Source: an uncultured Hungatella sp.
GTDB lineage: Bacteria > Bacillota > Clostridia > Lachnospirales > Lachnospiraceae
DNA: 64,000 nucleotides
Direction of reading: 5' to 3'
NCBI GenBank assembly: GCA_910586845.1
Contig: CAJUJV010000001.1
Coordinates: forward strand, 67,880 to 131,879
Of the stretch, positions 35,149 to 43,468 are shown in pieces. The position numbers and the translations under genes were made by a program. Numbering within the stretch: the first letter of the stretch is position 1; each line of letters begins with the position of its first letter. The notes beneath the pieces were generated by a model. It saw only the letters and a program-made list of their open reading frames with translations, did not search any database and was not told where the DNA came from.

Positions 35149-37524
35149 CTACTTAAAAATAACAATAGTAACTCCCGAGTCCCCCTCGCCGAATTCGCCG
35201 AGACGAAACTCTTTCACATATTTCAGCTTTTTCAGCTTTTTGTGCACAGCGGCTCTCAGGGCTCCCGTACCTCTGCCGTGGACCACCCGCACCTGAGGCA
35301 AATGGGCCAGATAGGCATCATCCAGATATTTGTCCAATATGGGCACAGCCTCATCTGTGGTCATGCCGATCAGGTTGATCTCCGGGGATACGGAGAAGGA
35401 TTTGGACATCTTGATCTTGCCGCTGCCGGTCTTCTGTCTGGGAGAAGAAGACGGTTCGGCCGGAGCCGGGCCGGCCATCTCCAGGTCTTTGATATTGACC
35501 TGAGAGCGGAGGATACCGATCTGTACATACAGGTCTCCTTTGGAGTTGGGCAGAGTGCTGACAGTGCCTTCCATATTCAGGGACAGGACCTTAACCGTAT
35601 CGCCTGGCTGGATAGTTTTGGGAGAAATCGTCTTCTTCGGGCCTTTGGCCTTGGGAGCAAGTTTCCCGTCTACCTGGTTCATCTTCTCCCGAAGTCTGGT
35701 GCGCTCGGCCTCCAGCTCTCTGGCAGCGCCGGAAGAAGAGGCCAGACGATTAATATTCCTGATGGTCTGGTCCGCCGTCTCTTTGGCTTCCCGCAGGATC
35801 TTCTGAGCTTCCTCGTTAGCCTGGCGGAGAAGCTTGTCTTTCCGCTCATCCAGCCGCTCCTCCTTCTGGGAGAGGCGGGCCCGGAGCCTGGCGGCTTCTT
35901 CTTTGTAAAGGCGGATCTCCTCCCGCTCTTTCTCGATGGTTACCCGGCTCTCCTCCAGATGGGCGATCAGATCCTCGAAGGTCTCGTCGTTGGCCTCCAG
36001 ATGGTTTCTGGCATCCTGGATGATAAAGTCGGGAAGTCCCAGTTTCCGGGAAATGGCGAATGCATTGCTCTTACCGGGGATGCCGATGAGCAGACGGTAG
36101 GTGGGCTTCAGACTCTCGACGCTGAATTCACAACAGGCATTTTCCACACCCGGAGTCGTCAGGGCGTAGACCTTTAATTCGCTGTAATGAGTGGTGGCCA
36201 TGGTGCGGCACTTCATATTGTGAAGGAAATTCAGCACTGCGATGGCAAGGGCAGCGCCTTCCGTAGGATCCGTGCCGGCACCCAGCTCGTCAAAAAGGCA
36301 GAGAGAACGGCTGTCGGCCTGATCCAGGATAGATACGATGTTGGTCATATGGGCGGAGAAAGTACTCAGGCTCTGCTCGATGCTCTGTTCGTCTCCGATA
36401 TCTGCAAATACTTCCTCAAACACCGCCAGTTCGGAGCCGTCAAATGCAGGGATATGCAGCCCTGCCTGGCCCATGAGGGTGAACAGTCCCACGGTCTTTA
36501 AAGAGACGGTTTTGCCGCCGGTGTTGGGGCCCGTGACGATGAGAAGATCAAAATCTCTGCCAAGGTGGATGTTGATGGGAACCACTTTGGCCGGGTCCAG
36601 GAGAGGATGGCGGCCGTCCTTGATGTTCAGATAGCCTTTGGAGTTGAACACAGGTTCACTGCAGCGGTAATGCCGGGACAAAGCCGCTCTGGCAAAGATA
36701 AAGTCCAGTCTGGCCAGAACCTCCTGGTCCAGACGGATCTCCTCCAGGAAAGGAGCGGCCTGATTGCTCAGATCAGCCAGGACGGCTTCAATCTCTTTCT
36801 TCTCCTGGATCTCAAGTTCCCGCAGCTGATTATTCAGCTGGATCACTGCCATGGGCTCGATAAACAGAGTGGAACCGGTGGCAGACTGGTCGTGGACCAT
36901 ACCGTTTACCTGGTTCTTATACTCGGATCTTACGGGCAGGCAGTAGCGGCCATCCCTCATGGTGATCACCGCCTCCTGAAGATAGGAGCGGTTGGAATTG
37001 AGAAGGGAGTTTAACTGGGTGTGGACCTTGTCGTTTAACACCTTCATGGAGCGCCGTACATGGCGCAGTCCGGGGCTGGCGTCGTCGCTGATCTCATCCT
37101 CGGACAGGATACACCGCCGGATCTCCGTATTCAGGGGAGTCAGAGGCTCCAGCATGGAGAACATGGATTCCAGAGAATCCTCCGGCAGCTCCGAGTCTTC
37201 GTGGCGCCCGTAGGCCTTGGCCCTGGCGGCGATGGTAAGGATGGAGCTGACGGATAAAAGCTCGATGATGCTCAGAGAACTGCCGACCTCCAGCCGCTTC
37301 AGGGAGTCTCCCACATCCTTCAGACCGGTAAAGGAGATGCTGCCTTTCTGGCGGACCCGGGTCAGAGCATCTGTGGTCTGCGTCTGATTGAGGCGGATCT
37401 CCTGGATGTCTGCGGAGGGGAGCAGATCTTCGCACAGCTTCCGCCCCAGAGGGGAGGAGGCATATTCTGCCAGCTGGGAGATGATCTTGTCATATTCTAA
37501 AGTCTTTAATGCCTTTGTGTTCAT
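35149..37524 (-). CDS. mutS2: MutS2 endonuclease / ribosome-rescue protein
   Basis: A 791-residue protein of normal MutS2 length. The N-terminal clamp/lever region carries no MutS mismatch-binding domain. The ATPase has IVTGPNTGGKTVSLKTVG (Walker A, about 334-351) and LCLFDELGAGTDPTEGA (Walker B). A long coiled coil lies at about 515-625. The C-terminal Smr domain has RVVHGRGTGALR. MutS2 proteins suppress recombination or resolve collided ribosomes. It heads a leftward operon with the two-component genes. The promoter contains TGTGGTATACT on the - strand. Confidence 0.95.
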   Translation of the reverse strand: MNTKALKTLEYDKIISQLAEYASSPLGRKLCEDLLPSADIQEIRLNQTQTTDALTRVRQKGSISFTGLKDVGDSLKRLEVGSSLSIIELLSVSSILTIAARAKAYGRHEDSELPEDSLESMFSMLEPLTPLNTEIRRCILSEDEISDDASPGLRHVRRSMKVLNDKVHTQLNSLLNSNRSYLQEAVITMRDGRYCLPVRSEYKNQVNGMVHDQSATGSTLFIEPMAVIQLNNQLRELEIQEKKEIEAVLADLSNQAAPFLEEIRLDQEVLARLDFIFARAALSRHYRCSEPVFNSKGYLNIKDGRHPLLDPAKVVPINIHLGRDFDLLIVTGPNTGGKTVSLKTVGLFTLMGQAGLHIPAFDGSELAVFEEVFADIGDEQSIEQSLSTFSAHMTNIVSILDQADSRSLCLFDELGAGTDPTEGAALAIAVLNFLHNMKCRTMATTHYSELKVYALTTPGVENACCEFSVESLKPTYRLLIGIPGKSNAFAISRKLGLPDFIIQDARNHLEANDETFEDLIAHLEESRVTIEKEREEIRLYKEEAARLRARLSQKEERLDERKDKLLRQANEEAQKILREAKETADQTIRNINRLASSSGAARELEAERTRLREKMNQVDGKLAPKAKGPKKTISPKTIQPGDTVKVLSLNMEGTVSTLPNSKGDLYVQIGILRSQVNIKDLEMAGPAPAEPSSSPRQKTGSGKIKMSKSFSVSPEINLIGMTTDEAVPILDKYLDDAYLAHLPQVRVVHGRGTGALRAAVHKKLKKLKYVKEFRLGEFGEGDSGVTIVIFK

Positions 37525-37563
37525 AGATGTTTCATACCTCGTTCAAAAAGAATACTTCCTTAC

Positions 37564-37574
37564 AGTATACCACA
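37564..37574 (-). promoter_or_regulatory. TGTGGTATACT promoter core of mutS2 operon
   Basis: The complement of AGTATACCACA, 40 bp upstream of the mutS2 start. It is identical to the cores before pgi and the DUF5711 gene. Confidence 0.5.
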
Positions 37575-37621
37575 AGTTTCAGAGGAACAGTGACTTTTTT
37601 TCTTAATTCTTCAAATTGAAT

Positions 37622-37650
37622 TTGACATCAATTTAACAAAGTGGTAAAAT
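37622..37650 (+). promoter_or_regulatory. Near-consensus promoter of exported flavin reductase gene
   Basis: TTGACA (37622-37627), an exact 17-bp spacer and TAAAAT (37645-37650), leaving a GC-rich leader of about 80 bases before the ATG. This looks like one of the strongest promoters in the window. Confidence 0.8.
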
Positions 37651-37735
37651 GTCTTCGCGGTTACGGAATGTGTTCCGGGGACCCGGCAGACGCTCCACAG
37701 CGGCGACTGCCACCATATTATGAGGAGGAAGTATT

Positions 37736-39604
37736 ATGAGAAGATCAGGAAAGAAACTGATGTCAGCGGCCCTGGCGGCAGCCATGGTATTATCTCTGGC
37801 AGCATGCGGCAGCCAGAGCGCCGATACTACCACAGCTGCAGAGACTACAGCTGCGACCACAGCGGCAGAGACCACTGCTCAGGAGACAACCGAGGCAGAG
37901 ACCGAGGCGGCTGCGGGAGAGAATCAGCAGGCAGATATCGTGGTCATCGGAGCAGGCGGAGCCGGCATGACGGCAGCTATCCAGGCAGTACAGGACGGAG
38001 CCACGGATGTGGTGATCCTGGAGAAGATGCCCATCACCGGCGGCAACACCACCCGCTCTACGGGAGGACTGAACGCGGCAGAGACTTCTTATCAGAAAGC
38101 AGACAATATCGACGATTCCATTGAGCTGTTTGTGGAAGACACCATGAAAGGCGGCAAGGAGTTAAATGATAAAGAACTGGTAACCGTTATGGCAGAGAAT
38201 TCGGCGGCGGCAGTAGACTGGGTCAATGAGATCGGCGGAGACTTAAGCGTGGTAGGCATGTTCGGCGGTGCAAGCGTAAAACGTATTCACAGACCCACAG
38301 ATACCTCGGCAGTAGGTCCCATGCTGGTAAAGGCTCTCAATGACAAGGTAGCAGAACTGGAGATCCCGGTTCTTCTGGAGACCACGGCAGAGAAGATCCT
38401 GGTAGACGACAGCGGCAAGGTGTGCGGCGTCACGGCTGTGGACAAAGACGGCGAGACATTTACCATCGACTGCACTGCAGTAGTTCTGGCTACCGGCGGT
38501 TTTGGAGCCAATTCCGAGATGGTTGTCAGGTATCAGCCGGATCTGGCCGGTTTCTGTACCACCAACCACGGCGGGGCAACGGGCGACGGCATCGCCATGG
38601 CAGAGGAACTGGGAGCTGCTTTTGTAGATATGGAGCAGATCCAGACTCACCCGACAGTAAATCCCGATACGCAGACCATGTACACGGAAGGCGTCCGCGG
38701 AAACGGCGCCATCCTGGTAAATAAAGAAGGCAAACGTTTTGTAGACGAGCTGGAGACCAGAGACGTGGTGTCCGCAGCGATTCTGGAGCAGACAGACGGA
38801 CAGTGCTACCTGGTATTTGACCAGGCGGTGAGAGAGAGCCTGGCAGCCATCGAGTCTTACATCAAAGCCGGTATCGTCACTGAGGCAGACACACCGGAGG
38901 AACTGGGAGAAGCCATCGGCGTAGACGGCGCGGCACTGGCAGAGACTCTGAAAACCTATGCAGGATACCAGGCGGCAGGAAAAGATGAGGAATTCGAAAG
39001 AGACAGTATGGAATTTCCTCTCGATCAGCCCAAGTACTATGCAGCCCTCTGTGCACCGGCGATCCATCACACCATGGGCGGAGTGAAGATCAATACGGAG
39101 ACTCAGGTACTTAAGGAAGACGGAAGCGCTATCCCCGGATTATTTGCAGCAGGCGAGGTTACCGGCGGCGTTCACGGAGGAAACCGCCTGGGCGGCAATG
39201 CGGTTACGGACATCGTAGTATTCGGACGTATCGCAGGCTCCATGGCAGAGGACTATGTAGTCTCTAACGGAGGTCATACGGAAGCCGAGATCACGGCAGA
39301 AGCAGACAGCCAGCAGGCAGTTCCTGGCGTAAAGGGCAACTACAAAGACGGCGTATACGAGGGAACCGGCAAAGGAAATAACGGAGATATTACCGTAGAA
39401 GTGACTGTAGAAGGCGGCAGCATCGTATCCGTAACCCTGAAAGAGCATGGAGAGACAGCGGGGATCTACGAGGCGGCAGAAAAAGGCGTCACAGAAGCCA
39501 TTATCACCAGTCAGAGCGCCGAGGTGGACGGCGTGGCAGGAGCCACCAACACCAGCAACGGCATCAAAGAAGCCGTGGCTGCAGCACTGGAAGGAGCAAA
39601 ATAA
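37736..39604 (+). CDS. Lipid-anchored FAD/FMN reductase (flavocytochrome-c-type, FMN domain at C-terminus)
   Basis: A 622-residue surface lipoprotein. Signal peptide with lipobox LAACG (Cys24), a Thr/Glu/Ala linker (25-60), then the FAD domain starting VVIGAGGAGMTAA. It has the fumarate-reductase-type active-site strings QTHPTV, RGNGAILVNKEGKRF and GGNRLGGNA. A C-terminal FMN-binding domain (about 525-622) ends in DGVAGATNTSNG, where the Thr is the expected ApbE-attached FMN site. It probably transfers electrons from membrane carriers to fumarate or a related unsaturated acid outside the cell. Substrate unproven. No cytochrome is encoded. Confidence 0.88.
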   Translation: MRRSGKKLMSAALAAAMVLSLAACGSQSADTTTAAETTAATTAAETTAQETTEAETEAAAGENQQADIVVIGAGGAGMTAAIQAVQDGATDVVILEKMPITGGNTTRSTGGLNAAETSYQKADNIDDSIELFVEDTMKGGKELNDKELVTVMAENSAAAVDWVNEIGGDLSVVGMFGGASVKRIHRPTDTSAVGPMLVKALNDKVAELEIPVLLETTAEKILVDDSGKVCGVTAVDKDGETFTIDCTAVVLATGGFGANSEMVVRYQPDLAGFCTTNHGGATGDGIAMAEELGAAFVDMEQIQTHPTVNPDTQTMYTEGVRGNGAILVNKEGKRFVDELETRDVVSAAILEQTDGQCYLVFDQAVRESLAAIESYIKAGIVTEADTPEELGEAIGVDGAALAETLKTYAGYQAAGKDEEFERDSMEFPLDQPKYYAALCAPAIHHTMGGVKINTETQVLKEDGSAIPGLFAAGEVTGGVHGGNRLGGNAVTDIVVFGRIAGSMAEDYVVSNGGHTEAEITAEADSQQAVPGVKGNYKDGVYEGTGKGNNGDITVEVTVEGGSIVSVTLKEHGETAGIYEAAEKGVTEAIITSQSAEVDGVAGATNTSNGIKEAVAAALEGAK

Positions 39605-39641
39605 GATTTTAGGCACCAAAGAATCAGAGGCATAAGGAACA

Positions 39642-39687
39642 AAAACCCGCCGCGGCAGCATGAAAATGTGCTTCCGCGGCGGGTTTT
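39642..39687. terminator. Strong hairpin after flavin reductase gene
   Basis: AAAACCCGCCGCGG (39642-39655) pairs perfectly with CCGCGGCGGGTTTT (39674-39687), closing a T-rich right arm. It can work in both directions. Confidence 0.85.
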
Positions 39688-39765
39688 ATGTACAGCTCCT
39701 TTTGTTCATATATGGAGCCCCCTCAGCGAAAATTAATAAAAACTGTGGAAAACCCTGTAAAATCA

Positions 39766-39794
39766 TTGCCATTCTCATTCTGTCGTGATAAAAT
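39766..39794 (+). promoter_or_regulatory. Promoter of HAD phosphatase gene
   Basis: TTGCCA (39766-39771), a 17-bp spacer and TAAAAT (39789-39794), 35 bp before the chosen ATG. Confidence 0.65.
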
Positions 39795-39828
39795 TCTTTC
39801 AGAATCGTGTATTTCTTGGGAGGATATG

Positions 39829-40710
39829 ATGTCAGTCAGAATGGTCGTCAGCGACATGGATGGAACACTTTTAAATAAACGGGCAGAGATCTCAGAAGGG
39901 AATCTGGCAGCGATCCGCAGGCTGGAACAGAACGGGATCGAATTTGTCATCGCGTCGGGGAGAGATTACCACGGCGTGTATTCCCTCCTTGAAGAGTATG
40001 ATCTGAACTGCGAGGCGATCCTGGGCAACGGCTCTCAGTATGTGGACAGAGAGGGAAAGGTCCTGATGAGCTGCTATATGGACAAGTCTGTGGTGAAAGC
40101 CGTGACGGAGATTTTTGGGGACAGAGGAATTCCCTATATGATCTTTGCCACCGACGGATTCTATACAGGACAGGAGCCCTCTTTTGTCAGAGGGAGATTT
40201 ATCGAGAGAAGCTGCAAAAGGTTCGGCAGATCCAGGGAAGACTTTGACCAGGGCGGCAGATATAAGTATATGCCCTGCAATCAGCTTCAGAAGATAGAAG
40301 ATTTTGATGTTTTTTTAAAACAGGATATGGAGATCATAAAGGTAGAGGCATTTGCCATGAAGACGGAGGAGATCCGCGGCGCCAGAGAGATCCTGAAGGA
40401 GATACCGGGCATATCATATCTCTCATCCTTTGACGACAATGTAGAGGTTACGGACAGAGGCGCTCAGAAAGGATATATCCTGGAGAAAGTGATCGGGATG
40501 AAAGGACTTTCCAGGGAACAGGTTATGGTGATCGGAGACGGGATGAACGATCTCACGCTGTTTGAGTGTTTCCCTGTTTCCTATGCGCCGGCCAATGCCC
40601 AGGACAGGATCAGGGAGCTGGCCATGGAAGTGGTGGCCGATTGCGAAGAAGACGGATTTGCTCAGGCAGTTGACCGGATGCTGGAGGGCGGAGAGACTGT
40701 CCGGTCGTGA
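39829..40710 (+). CDS. Cof-type HAD-family phosphatase
   Basis: A 293-residue enzyme. VVSDMDGTLLNKRAEIS is motif I with the nucleophile and acid aspartates. VIASGRDYHG is motif II. VMVIGDGMNDLTLFE near residue 230 is motif IV. The cap domain is of type IIB. I chose ATG 39829 because GGGAGG (39818-39823) is 5 bases away; earlier starts would add residues reading through the promoter and terminator region. It is a second Cof-type phosphatase besides the one at 3596. Substrate unknown; probably a sugar phosphate or flavin/PLP-type phosphate. Confidence 0.88.
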   Translation: MSVRMVVSDMDGTLLNKRAEISEGNLAAIRRLEQNGIEFVIASGRDYHGVYSLLEEYDLNCEAILGNGSQYVDREGKVLMSCYMDKSVVKAVTEIFGDRGIPYMIFATDGFYTGQEPSFVRGRFIERSCKRFGRSREDFDQGGRYKYMPCNQLQKIEDFDVFLKQDMEIIKVEAFAMKTEEIRGAREILKEIPGISYLSSFDDNVEVTDRGAQKGYILEKVIGMKGLSREQVMVIGDGMNDLTLFECFPVSYAPANAQDRIRELAMEVVADCEEDGFAQAVDRMLEGGETVRS

Positions 40711-40737
40711 GGATAAGCCCCGGAGAGGAGGGAGTCT

Positions 40738-42150
40738 ATGCCGGATCTGAACGGTCCCGAAAGGGAGAAGCGTACATTTATACGGGAAAAGATCGCAAGA
40801 CCGCCTATGACCAGAAAACAGCTTGCAGGCAGGATCCTTTTGTGGGTCTTCCTGGCAGTCGTGGCGGGGACGGCGGCAGGAGTCGGTTTTGCCGTCGCAG
40901 GGCCTCTGGCAGAACGATATCTGGCAGAGACTACTGCAGAAGAAAGTATTTCTGTCACCATTCCCAGAGACGATCCTCCCGAGGGACAGACTACGGAGAC
41001 AGAGAGCCGGCAGGAGGAGACGTCTCCCCCGGAGGGCCGGGAGGAATCTGACAGCGAACCGGAGACGTCTCCCGCAGAAGAAGACACAGAATCCGAGACG
41101 GAATCGGAGACAGAGACAGAGACAGAGTCTGAGACGGAACCTCTGGAAGAAGTGATCCGGTCCGCAGTGGAGACATATGAATATACAACAGAGGACTTAA
41201 ATGAACTTTACGGGGTTCTGCGGAAGGTGGTCCAGGAGGCGGACCGGGGTATCGTGGAAGTACATTCGGTCAGACAGGAGACGGACTGGTTTGATAATCC
41301 GGTGGAGACTGCCGGGCTTTATGCCGGTGCGGTCATCGCATCTACGGAGCAGGAACTGCTGATCCTGACTATGGAACAGGCAGTGGAACAGGCGGATTCC
41401 ATTAAAGTGACATTTCAGAACGGTGTCCAGGCCGACGGCGCTATCAAACAGGTGGATGCCATATCGGGTATGGCTATCGTAACCGTACCTGCGGAACAGA
41501 TCGACGAGAAGGTTCTTTTGCAGGTGGGAGTGCTGAAGCTGGGCAATTCCTACAGTATAAGGCAGGGAGATCTGGTGGCGGCTCTGGGAGCACCTGCAGG
41601 CATCGTCCATTCCAGCGCCTACGGCAGTATCTCTTATGTGGCCCGCAATGTTCAAGTGGCCGACGGAGCAGCCAGGCTGCTGTATGCAGATGTTCAGAGC
41701 GATGCCCGGGCGGGAACTTTTCTGGTGAATATGGCGGGAGAAGTCGTAGGCTGGGCCACAAATGAATATGATGAAGAAGACAGAGACGGTATGACCGTGG
41801 CAGTGGCAGTATCTGACTATAAGTCCGTTTTGGAGAAGATGTCCAACGGACAGCCGGTTCCCTATCTGGGGATCTACGGCCAGGAGGTCAGCGCCGCCAT
41901 GCTGTCGGAGGATATTCCTCCGGGTATTTATGTGACAGATTGTGTGCTGGAGGGACCGGCCTATGCAGCCGGTATCCAGAACGGCGATATCATCGTGCGC
42001 ATAGGGGGACGGGAAGTATTTACCATCAAGGATTATCAGAATCAGGTGGAGGGACTGAGCCGGGATACGGAAGTGACGGTGGTGGTTCAGAGAAAAGGCA
42101 TCGACGAATACAGGGAGCTGGAATATCAGGTGATCGTAGGGGCCAGGTAA
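40738..42150 (+). CDS. HtrA-like membrane protein lacking the protease triad, with PDZ domain
   Basis: A 470-residue protein. A short cytoplasmic N-terminus is followed by a membrane helix at about 35-58, an acidic Glu/Thr/Ser linker (65-135), a trypsin-like domain (about 150-350) and a PDZ domain (about 375-465, VLEGPAYAAGIQNGDIIVRIGG in part). The fold matches HtrA/DegP, but the His position reads ILTMEQAV (normally TNYHVV), the Asp position SGMAIVTV and the Ser position ARAGTFLVN (normally GNSGGPLVN). All three catalytic residues are gone. It is probably a non-enzymatic binding or regulatory protein outside the membrane. It is followed by yhaM. Confidence 0.82.
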   Translation: MPDLNGPEREKRTFIREKIARPPMTRKQLAGRILLWVFLAVVAGTAAGVGFAVAGPLAERYLAETTAEESISVTIPRDDPPEGQTTETESRQEETSPPEGREESDSEPETSPAEEDTESETESETETETESETEPLEEVIRSAVETYEYTTEDLNELYGVLRKVVQEADRGIVEVHSVRQETDWFDNPVETAGLYAGAVIASTEQELLILTMEQAVEQADSIKVTFQNGVQADGAIKQVDAISGMAIVTVPAEQIDEKVLLQVGVLKLGNSYSIRQGDLVAALGAPAGIVHSSAYGSISYVARNVQVADGAARLLYADVQSDARAGTFLVNMAGEVVGWATNEYDEEDRDGMTVAVAVSDYKSVLEKMSNGQPVPYLGIYGQEVSAAMLSEDIPPGIYVTDCVLEGPAYAAGIQNGDIIVRIGGREVFTIKDYQNQVEGLSRDTEVTVVVQRKGIDEYRELEYQVIVGAR

Positions 42151-42195
42151 GAGTCCGGGAGAAGGCGGTCTCTAAGGAAAATGGAGGATAAGAAG

Positions 42196-43143
42196 ATGAA
42201 ATATATCGACACACTGCGGGAGGGAATGCGCATATCCGAGGTTTATCTGTGCAAAAGCAAACAGATCGCGCTGACCAAGGCAGGAAAAGAGTATGGCAAT
42301 CTGGTGCTTCAGGATAAGACCGGAACCATTGACTCCAAGATATGGGATCTCCACTCTCCGGGGGTCAGCAGTTTTGAGACCATGGATTATGTACATGTGG
42401 ATGCAGATGTAACCGTATTTCAGGGCTCCAATCAGCTGAATGTGAAGAGGATCCGCAGAGCAGATGAAGGAGAATATGAGGCGGCGGATTATCTTCCGGT
42501 GTCTGCCAGGGATATCGGAAAGATGTATGAGGAGCTGCTCCAGTATGTAAAGAAGATCAAAAATCCGTATCTGAGCAGGCTGGCGGAAAGCTTTTTTACA
42601 GATGATCAGGAATTTGCAAAGGCATTTCGGTTCCACAGCGCGGCAAAAAGCGTTCATCACGGCTTTGTAGGGGGCCTTTTGGAGCATACTCTGGCAGTCG
42701 TGAGGATGTGCTACTATTTTTCAGGTTATTATCCGATGCTCAACAGAGATCTGCTGCTGACCGCAGCCATGTTCCACGATGTGGGCAAGCTTCGGGAACT
42801 GTCCGTATTTCCGGAAAATGATTACACGGACGACGGGCAGCTGCTGGGACATATCCTCATAGGGATCGAGATGGTGACGGAACGGATCCGGCAGATCCCA
42901 GGTTTCCCGCCAAGGCTGGAGTCTGAGCTGAAGCACTGCATCGCGGCTCATCACGGGGAGCTGGAGTACGGGTCTCCCAAGAAGCCTGCCCTCCTGGAAG
43001 CCATGGCCCTGAATTTTGCGGACAATACAGACGCCAAGATGGAGACCATGATCGAGGCTTTGAGGGCTTCCGGAGACGGAGCAGAATGGGTGGGCTACAA
43101 CAGGCTTCTGGAGACCAATATCCGCCGGACCACAGAAGAATAG
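42196..43143 (+). CDS. yhaM: 3'-5' exoribonuclease YhaM family protein
   Basis: A 315-residue cytoplasmic nuclease. An N-terminal OB-fold (about 12-95, with GKEYGNLVLQDKTGTIDSKIW) is followed by an HD domain with HHGFVGGLLEHTLAVVRM, FHDVGKLREL and AAHHGELEYG, the H...HD...D metal-binding pattern. YhaM trims RNA and single-stranded DNA from the 3' end. I prefer ATG 42196, with GGAGG eight bases upstream; an ATG at 42181 would add five residues. It lies 45 bases after the HtrA-like gene and is followed by a hairpin terminator. Confidence 0.9.
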   Translation: MKYIDTLREGMRISEVYLCKSKQIALTKAGKEYGNLVLQDKTGTIDSKIWDLHSPGVSSFETMDYVHVDADVTVFQGSNQLNVKRIRRADEGEYEAADYLPVSARDIGKMYEELLQYVKKIKNPYLSRLAESFFTDDQEFAKAFRFHSAAKSVHHGFVGGLLEHTLAVVRMCYYFSGYYPMLNRDLLLTAAMFHDVGKLRELSVFPENDYTDDGQLLGHILIGIEMVTERIRQIPGFPPRLESELKHCIAAHHGELEYGSPKKPALLEAMALNFADNTDAKMETMIEALRASGDGAEWVGYNRLLETNIRRTTEE

Positions 43144-43162
43144 AGAGACTACAGAGACAGCA

Positions 43163-43192
43163 AAAGCGGAGCCCTGAAAAGGACTCCGCTTT
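43163..43192 (+). terminator. Hairpin after yhaM
   Basis: AAAGCGGAG (43163-43171) pairs with CTCCGCTTT (43184-43192) around a 12-base loop that can extend the stem by two more pairs past a mismatch. The right arm ends in TTT. Confidence 0.65.
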
Positions 43193-43468
43193 GCCGTAGT
43201 CAAATTGTCTGTATGTAAAAAGCAGGAGGGCCGCTTGAGTTTTTTGTCGGAGCCGGCAACGGTTGCGCGCTGGTTGCCGCCAGCCCCATTAGTATAAGAT
43301 CTCCGGCCTGCCCGGCAGTTTGTCTGCCGTGTCTCTGGCCGTTTCATATCTTATCAATGCTATGGTTATATGATACCAGGGAATTATGAATAGAGTTTGT
43401 TTATTCCATAAAAGATGTGTAAAATTTTGGAATTAATTCTTAAGAAAGAGGGAACAAAGAGGACAGAT
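43193..43468. other. 276-bp intergenic region with two hairpins
   Basis: It holds inverted repeats CGGCAAC/GTTGCCG (43254-43260 and 43273-43279) and CGGCAG/CTGCCG (43313-43318 and 43324-43329), then an AT-rich stretch before the methyltransferase start. I see no gene, tRNA or known leader motif in it. It may be the 5' leader of the downstream methyltransferase gene. Confidence 0.35.
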
